Assembly (NCBI GenBank): GCA_963920635.1
Contig: OY987302.1
Coordinates: 31,905,278 to 31,969,277, forward strand
Length of the DNA stretch: 64,000 nucleotides
Reading direction: 5' to 3'
DNA from: Pseudeuparius sepicola
Lineage: Eukaryota > Arthropoda > Insecta > Coleoptera > Anthribidae
In this document: positions 60,127-64,000 of the stretch, one piece after another
Position numbering within the stretch: position 1 is the stretch's first letter
Layout: each line of letters starts with the position of its first letter
Notes under the pieces: model-generated
Databases searched by the model: none
What the model was told of the DNA's origin: nothing
The model's input: the letters and a program-made list of their open reading frames with translations, nothing else
Position numbers and translations under genes: made by a program

Positions 60127-60684
60127 TCACTTACTTTTTCTACTTTTTGTGCAGTGCTCGTCACGAGTACCAGTCGTTTGAACACTGACATTCCTGATCT
60201 CTGGTACAGACCAAGAATAAGCGGCGGCCTCTGACAGGCCAGTCAACTCCTTCCCCAAACTCCTAACCTCACTTCCTAACTCCTTAACTCCTCCCTTCAC
60301 TTCACTAACTTCACTTTTTAACAACTTTACTTCACCCTTTAATTCACTAACTTCACTTTGTATCCCCGTAACTTCATTAACTTCACTTTTTAATTCCTTA
60401 ACTTCACCCTTTAACCTCATAACTTCGCTTTTTAACTCTTTAACTTGTTCACACAGAACTTCACTTAGAACCACTTTTTCCTCTTCTCTTTTAATTACAC
60501 GGTCATTAATCACAACACTCTCCCGTTGCTCTCTAACTTTACTAGCTAACTTTTCAACTATAACTCTCAAAATTTCGTCGTATAAATTATCACTCATAAT
60601 AATACTTCCTTCACGCCTTTTAACTATATTTGCTCTCGTACTATAATTGTTTTCCTCAATTAACGGTATCTCCTCTTCCAGCAT
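60127..60684 (-). CDS. Coiled-coil ORF between protease and RT of Ty3 element
   Basis: An open frame of 185 codons with regular heptad repeats in its middle (ELKSEVMRLKGEVKELKSEV and similar for over 70 residues), predicting a long coiled coil. It follows the protease frame (ending at 60,690) almost without gap and overlaps the next frame by about 65 bp, so it may be an insert within pol reached by frameshifting. I do not know a standard Ty3 domain of this type here. It could mediate oligomerisation; function not assigned. Confidence 0.6.
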   Translation of the reverse strand: MLEEEIPLIEENNYSTRANIVKRREGSIIMSDNLYDEILRVIVEKLASKVREQRESVVINDRVIKREEEKVVLSEVLCEQVKELKSEVMRLKGEVKELKSEVNEVTGIQSEVSELKGEVKLLKSEVSEVKGGVKELGSEVRSLGKELTGLSEAAAYSWSVPEIRNVSVQTTGTRDEHCTKSRKSK

Positions 60685-60689
60685 ATAAA

Positions 60690-61054
60690 TTACTCCACCC
60701 CCCAGTCAACTTTTACTCCATACTTATGCAAAAAATCTATACCTAACAAAATATCTGCGTTAAACGCGATATCATCCGTCTCTAAGACCGTAGCTTCATG
60801 CACTATATTTTTCCCATTGGGCAATCCAATATCTAAACTCGTAACTCCTAAACTTGATATATCATTTCCTTGAATATCTACTAATACTACATTATTTTTC
60901 CTAATTTTTAGACCCTCTGCAAACTCTGGCTTTACTAAAGACACAACTGCACCAGAATCTATTAAAACTCTACTTTTTCTATGACACACAGTCATCTCCG
61001 CAACGTTCCGTGGATGTATTCCCTTTCTGAAGCAGTTTCGGATCGGTTTCTGTA
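60690..61054 (-). pseudogene. Ty3 aspartic protease
   Basis: The frame contains RVLIDSGAVVSLVKPEF (active site D-S-G-A) and the family's second motif DILLGIDFLHKYGV. The frame overlaps the end of gag (to 61,166), consistent with a gag-pol shift. Confidence 0.85.
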
Positions 61055-62071
61055 TTACTTGCGAGTTGCGGTTGTCCCAGCCGTACCCCGAGAGTCTTGA
61101 GTGGCTGGTTGGTCGTTTAAATGACCCTGTACTACACGGCGATACGTCGGAGCGTTTCCCGGGCAATTTCGAGCAATATGGCCTGGCCGCCTACATTGGT
61201 AGCAAAGATAGTTATTCGGCCGCGATCTGGCACGTTCCGGGCGATATTGTAAACAATCTCGAGCGTAATGACCTATTTCGTGGCAGTTAAAACATTCCTG
61301 GCTGTTTCGCGGCTGCATTTCCCTACGCCTACCACAATCTCTCGCTAAATGCCCTCCTTGTTTGCATTTATGGCACCTAATATTCGCGTAACCGCTAGAC
61401 CTGGCGTCTCCGGTTTCATTCTTACCTACCACTCGACATTCTCTATTGATTTGGACTGGCCTAATAATTCTTTCTATACTTTCCTCCCTTTCCGCTTATT
61501 TTATTGCCTCTTCCATATTTTTCGGTCTTAATGACAAAACCCGCTGTTTTATCGGCATTAATAACCCTAAAAGAAATTGCGTCGTGACGTCCATCTCGAG
61601 TTTCTCTTTAAGAACTTGCGTCTTTACCGGGTCATCTACAAACGTTACGGTCCTGTTTCCTAGTATTTTAAGCCTAGCAAAAAATTGGCGACAGCTTTCC
61701 CCATATCTCTGCCTCGCGTCTATAAACATTTTTATGGTCGTACCTGGTACGTGCCTTCGTTCAAATTGCTTCTTTAGAACACCTTTTAATTTAACCCAAT
61801 CCGTTGTCTTTTGCAATTCCGGCTCTGCTTCTATTAATTGATTGGCGCTACCTCTTAATTTCAGCCTAACAATAGCCACTTTTTATTTCTCTGACCATCC
61901 GGCCAACAATGCGGTCTCCTCTATAATACCTAGAAAATCCTCCACTCTATCTCTCCCATCATAATTCGGTCCGTTTCTATTCCCATTAAAAGTCTCGAGG
62001 TTACCTCTCTCCTTACCTCACCTTCCGCGCCGTTTGCCCCTGCCACTGCCTCCACTTGTTGGTCTGGCATT
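61055..62071 (-). pseudogene. Ty3 gag with three zinc knuckles
   Basis: Probable ATG at about 62,071 (MPDQQVEAV). A shift lies near 61,990, and an in-frame stop sits just before 61,879. The capsid core continues from 61,879 to 61,496 (LKGVLKKQFERRHVPGTT). The nucleocapsid 61,055-61,432 carries three CCHC knuckles: CHKCKQGGHLARDC, CFNCHEIGHYARDC, CYQCRRPGHIARNC. These bind RNA for packaging. Confidence 0.88.
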
Positions 62072-62374
62072 TCAATATTCTTTAATAAAAATAAAATCCT
62101 AAATTTTCTTGCCTATTTACCTCTATTTTTGGATGGAATTTTTCTTCACCCGTAAATAGTTCCTCCTAGTCTCTCTCTTTGACTCGTTATCTCTTAGTAT
62201 ATCACAGAGTTTCCCTAAAATTTTCTTTTTCCTTTTTGCGCTTTTTCCTATTATTTTCCTACCAAAATATCCTTTAAAATCTTATTGACCCTACAACTCT
62301 CTTAAAAAATTTTCCTTGCTAAATTTCTGACAAATTTTCTTTAAATTCCTATTTCCCGTCTAATTTGACAACTC

Positions 62375-62556
62375 ACCCCTCCGTTATCCTTATTGGTAAC
62401 TCACAATACTGTTATCCCTCTCTACACTTCAGATCTCTATAAAAATTATTCTTGACTTTTCCCGACAATTTTCCTATTTTTTCCCAAACTACCCCTCCGT
62501 TATCCTTATTCTACCCCTTCGTTATCCTTATTAGCACCCCTCCGTTATCCTTATTG
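62375..62556 (-). repeat. 22-bp tandem repeats next to primer site
   Basis: Copies of CCCCTCCGTTATCCTTATT at about 62,376, 62,492, 62,514 (one change) and 62,536. Three are strictly tandem and sit right beside the primer site in the 5' leader. Confidence 0.8.
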
Positions 62557-62580
62557 GCACCCCACTCCTGACACCATTTA

Positions 62581-63970
62581 TGGCGCGCACCTTTGTTTTT
62601 GATGTTATTTGGTCGAGCGGTACCTTTAAAGGTGGTCCATAAGTTAATTTATTTTTGGTGTGGGCCTAAGGATTAACGGAAACAACAGGAGAATTGTAAT
62701 ACATAGAAAATATAAAGGTTACGAATTACACAGAAAAATGACTTGAGGATGCACAAACGTGAACAATTGAATTATTAAAAAATGGTGCTAAGTATATATA
62801 ACAGAAAAGAATCGACAATAAAGAATTTAGCGCAAAATAATTATCTTTAAATTTTAGTAACTGGTTTCAAACCTAAGTGGCGAACAATACTAGCTTATAG
62901 CATAACTAATAACAAAACCTGCGGAAATAGTACGTGAATTTAGCTCAAATTATTCCAAGAAATAATACCAAAATTATTGGCACACAAGTTAGTTAACCTG
63001 ATCACACAAACGATAATAAAAATATGTAAATTCTTAAAAATGATTCGAAATTGATAATAGAGACACACAATTATTAAATATCTTGAAATTGGCACAAAAA
63101 CGTATTTAAAAATACCCAAAATTTAGCGTAAAATATTAATATTGAACTTAATACGGCACTGCTATGCTAACAGCTTTTTAAATACCCATAATTCAGCGTA
63201 AAATATTCAGAACTGTACGACACTGCTTTAAAATATGACAAAATATAACAATCCTTTACTACACCTCAAATAAACACCAATAGCATTCAAAATAAAATAA
63301 AATCAATTAAATTCAGTAACTAGAAATAGAAAGGCAACTCAGTCGACAAAACCCAACAAAACAAAATTCAGTCGCTTACTCTGTGGTCAGTTCAACCGGC
63401 AGCATACTGTACTGAATCTATGGCAGGCAAGGCGGCAGACTCTAGTTGACTTCTCGGGCAGTAATTCGCCCAAACATTGGTGGTCGGAGACTTCTTCTCA
63501 TTGCTGGTTCGGCATCGGACACTCGCTGGTCTCTCGGGCAGGACTTAGCCCTACAAGTGATGTTCGGCGACTTCTCCGACTCTTGGGAGAAACCCCCCTT
63601 TTATAGCAGCTACGTTCTTTGTTCTCGCCTCAATTCCAGGATTTGCACGTGTGCTTTTGTGGGCGGATGGAATGTATAACAACATGATTTTAGCGTAAGT
63701 TTTTCCAAGAATACTAATAACCGTAGCGAACTTTTCTGGCGTTTTGATAATTACAAGATGTAAACAACATGGTTTTTCGTTTAACTTAATGTTCCTAGTT
63801 TCCGGTGGTTTGACTCATAACCCGATGATTCCTCGCTGAAGAATTTCAAGGCTTTAGCTAACATTGCCTCGTGTTATTTGGTAAAATAAAAATGAGAATT
63901 TTGGTTGGTGTATACGGGGTACCTCATTGGTATCTACGGGGCACCACATTGGTATCTACGGGGCACCACA
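62581..63970 (-). repeat. Ty3 5' LTR (about 1.39 kb)
   Basis: On the forward strand it starts TGGCGCGCAC and ends CACCACA, giving TG...CA ends on the reverse strand. The end segment contains ATTGGTATCTACGGGGCACC twice (63,923-63,970), but the 3' LTR remnant has it once. The true end may therefore be 63,947, with the last 23 bp being flank or a duplication. Confidence 0.6.
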
Positions 63971-64000
63971 GTATTATCAAAATAAAATCCATTCTGTGTC

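Larger units (their letters stand above)
55248..63970 (-). mobile_element. Ty3/gypsy retrotransposon with long LTR
   Basis: Complete order on the reverse strand: LTR (62,581-63,970), primer site, gag, protease, extra coiled-coil ORF, RT, RNase H, integrase, purine tract, LTR remnant. After the LTR comes TGGTGTCAGGAGTGGGG (ending at about 62,574), a plausible tRNA primer site. Several stops and shifts make it inactive, but every domain is present. Confidence 0.85.

Overview
This is animal genomic DNA, most likely from an insect: AT-rich, with spliceosomal introns, and made almost entirely of nested transposable elements. I recognise no intact single-copy host gene. The identifiable content is BEL/Pao and Ty3 (including CsRn1-type) LTR retrotransposons, mariner-like, pogo-like and hAT DNA transposons, MITEs, and two copies of a large palindromic element that looks Polinton/Maverick-derived.

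Region 1 to 33.8 kb is a tandem array. A BEL/Pao retrotransposon received an 11 kb palindromic element inside its pol gene. The whole arrangement was then duplicated head to tail, with a unit of about 17.3 kb. Copy A of the palindrome (cut by the window start) ends at 14,555 and copy B spans 20,835-31,864. Both sit at the same pol position with the same 6-bp duplication ACCGGA. Each has arms of about 4.7-5.2 kb and a 1.4 kb loop holding a remnant of a protein-primed type B DNA polymerase. The arms carry a GNAT-like acetyltransferase ORF, a broken exon of a Vasa/DDX3-type DEAD-box helicase, iterated repeats, an internal MITE and, at the tips, tRNA-like sequences ending in a T-run. The left arm of copy A was later hit by a mariner-like transposon (1,397-4,976). 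Its transposase gene appears intact, with three exons and one GC-AG intron.

Region 33.8 to 48 kb holds a 400-bp direct duplication, a mariner-like element with very long TIRs at the centre of a larger palindrome (36.75-40.18 kb), a decayed pogo/Tigger-type transposase with a long C-terminal extension (41.2-43.7 kb), MITEs and an 80-bp tandem array.

Region 48 to 64 kb holds a CsRn1-type Ty3 element bounded by 133-bp LTRs (reverse strand, reverse-transcriptase core deleted), a MITE, a 1.6 kb hAT element with an 8-bp duplication, and a large Ty3 element on the reverse strand with gag, protease, a coiled-coil ORF, RT, RNase H and integrase, interrupted by stops and shifts.

A recurring theme is the concentric palindrome: inverted repeats whose centres hold another element with its own inverted ends (36.8-40.1, 45.4-46.2 and 53.9-54.6 kb), plus the giant palindromes. 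The most notable candidate is the palindromic Polinton-like element, because a read-through transcript would fold into a multi-kilobase hairpin containing part of a germline helicase gene.
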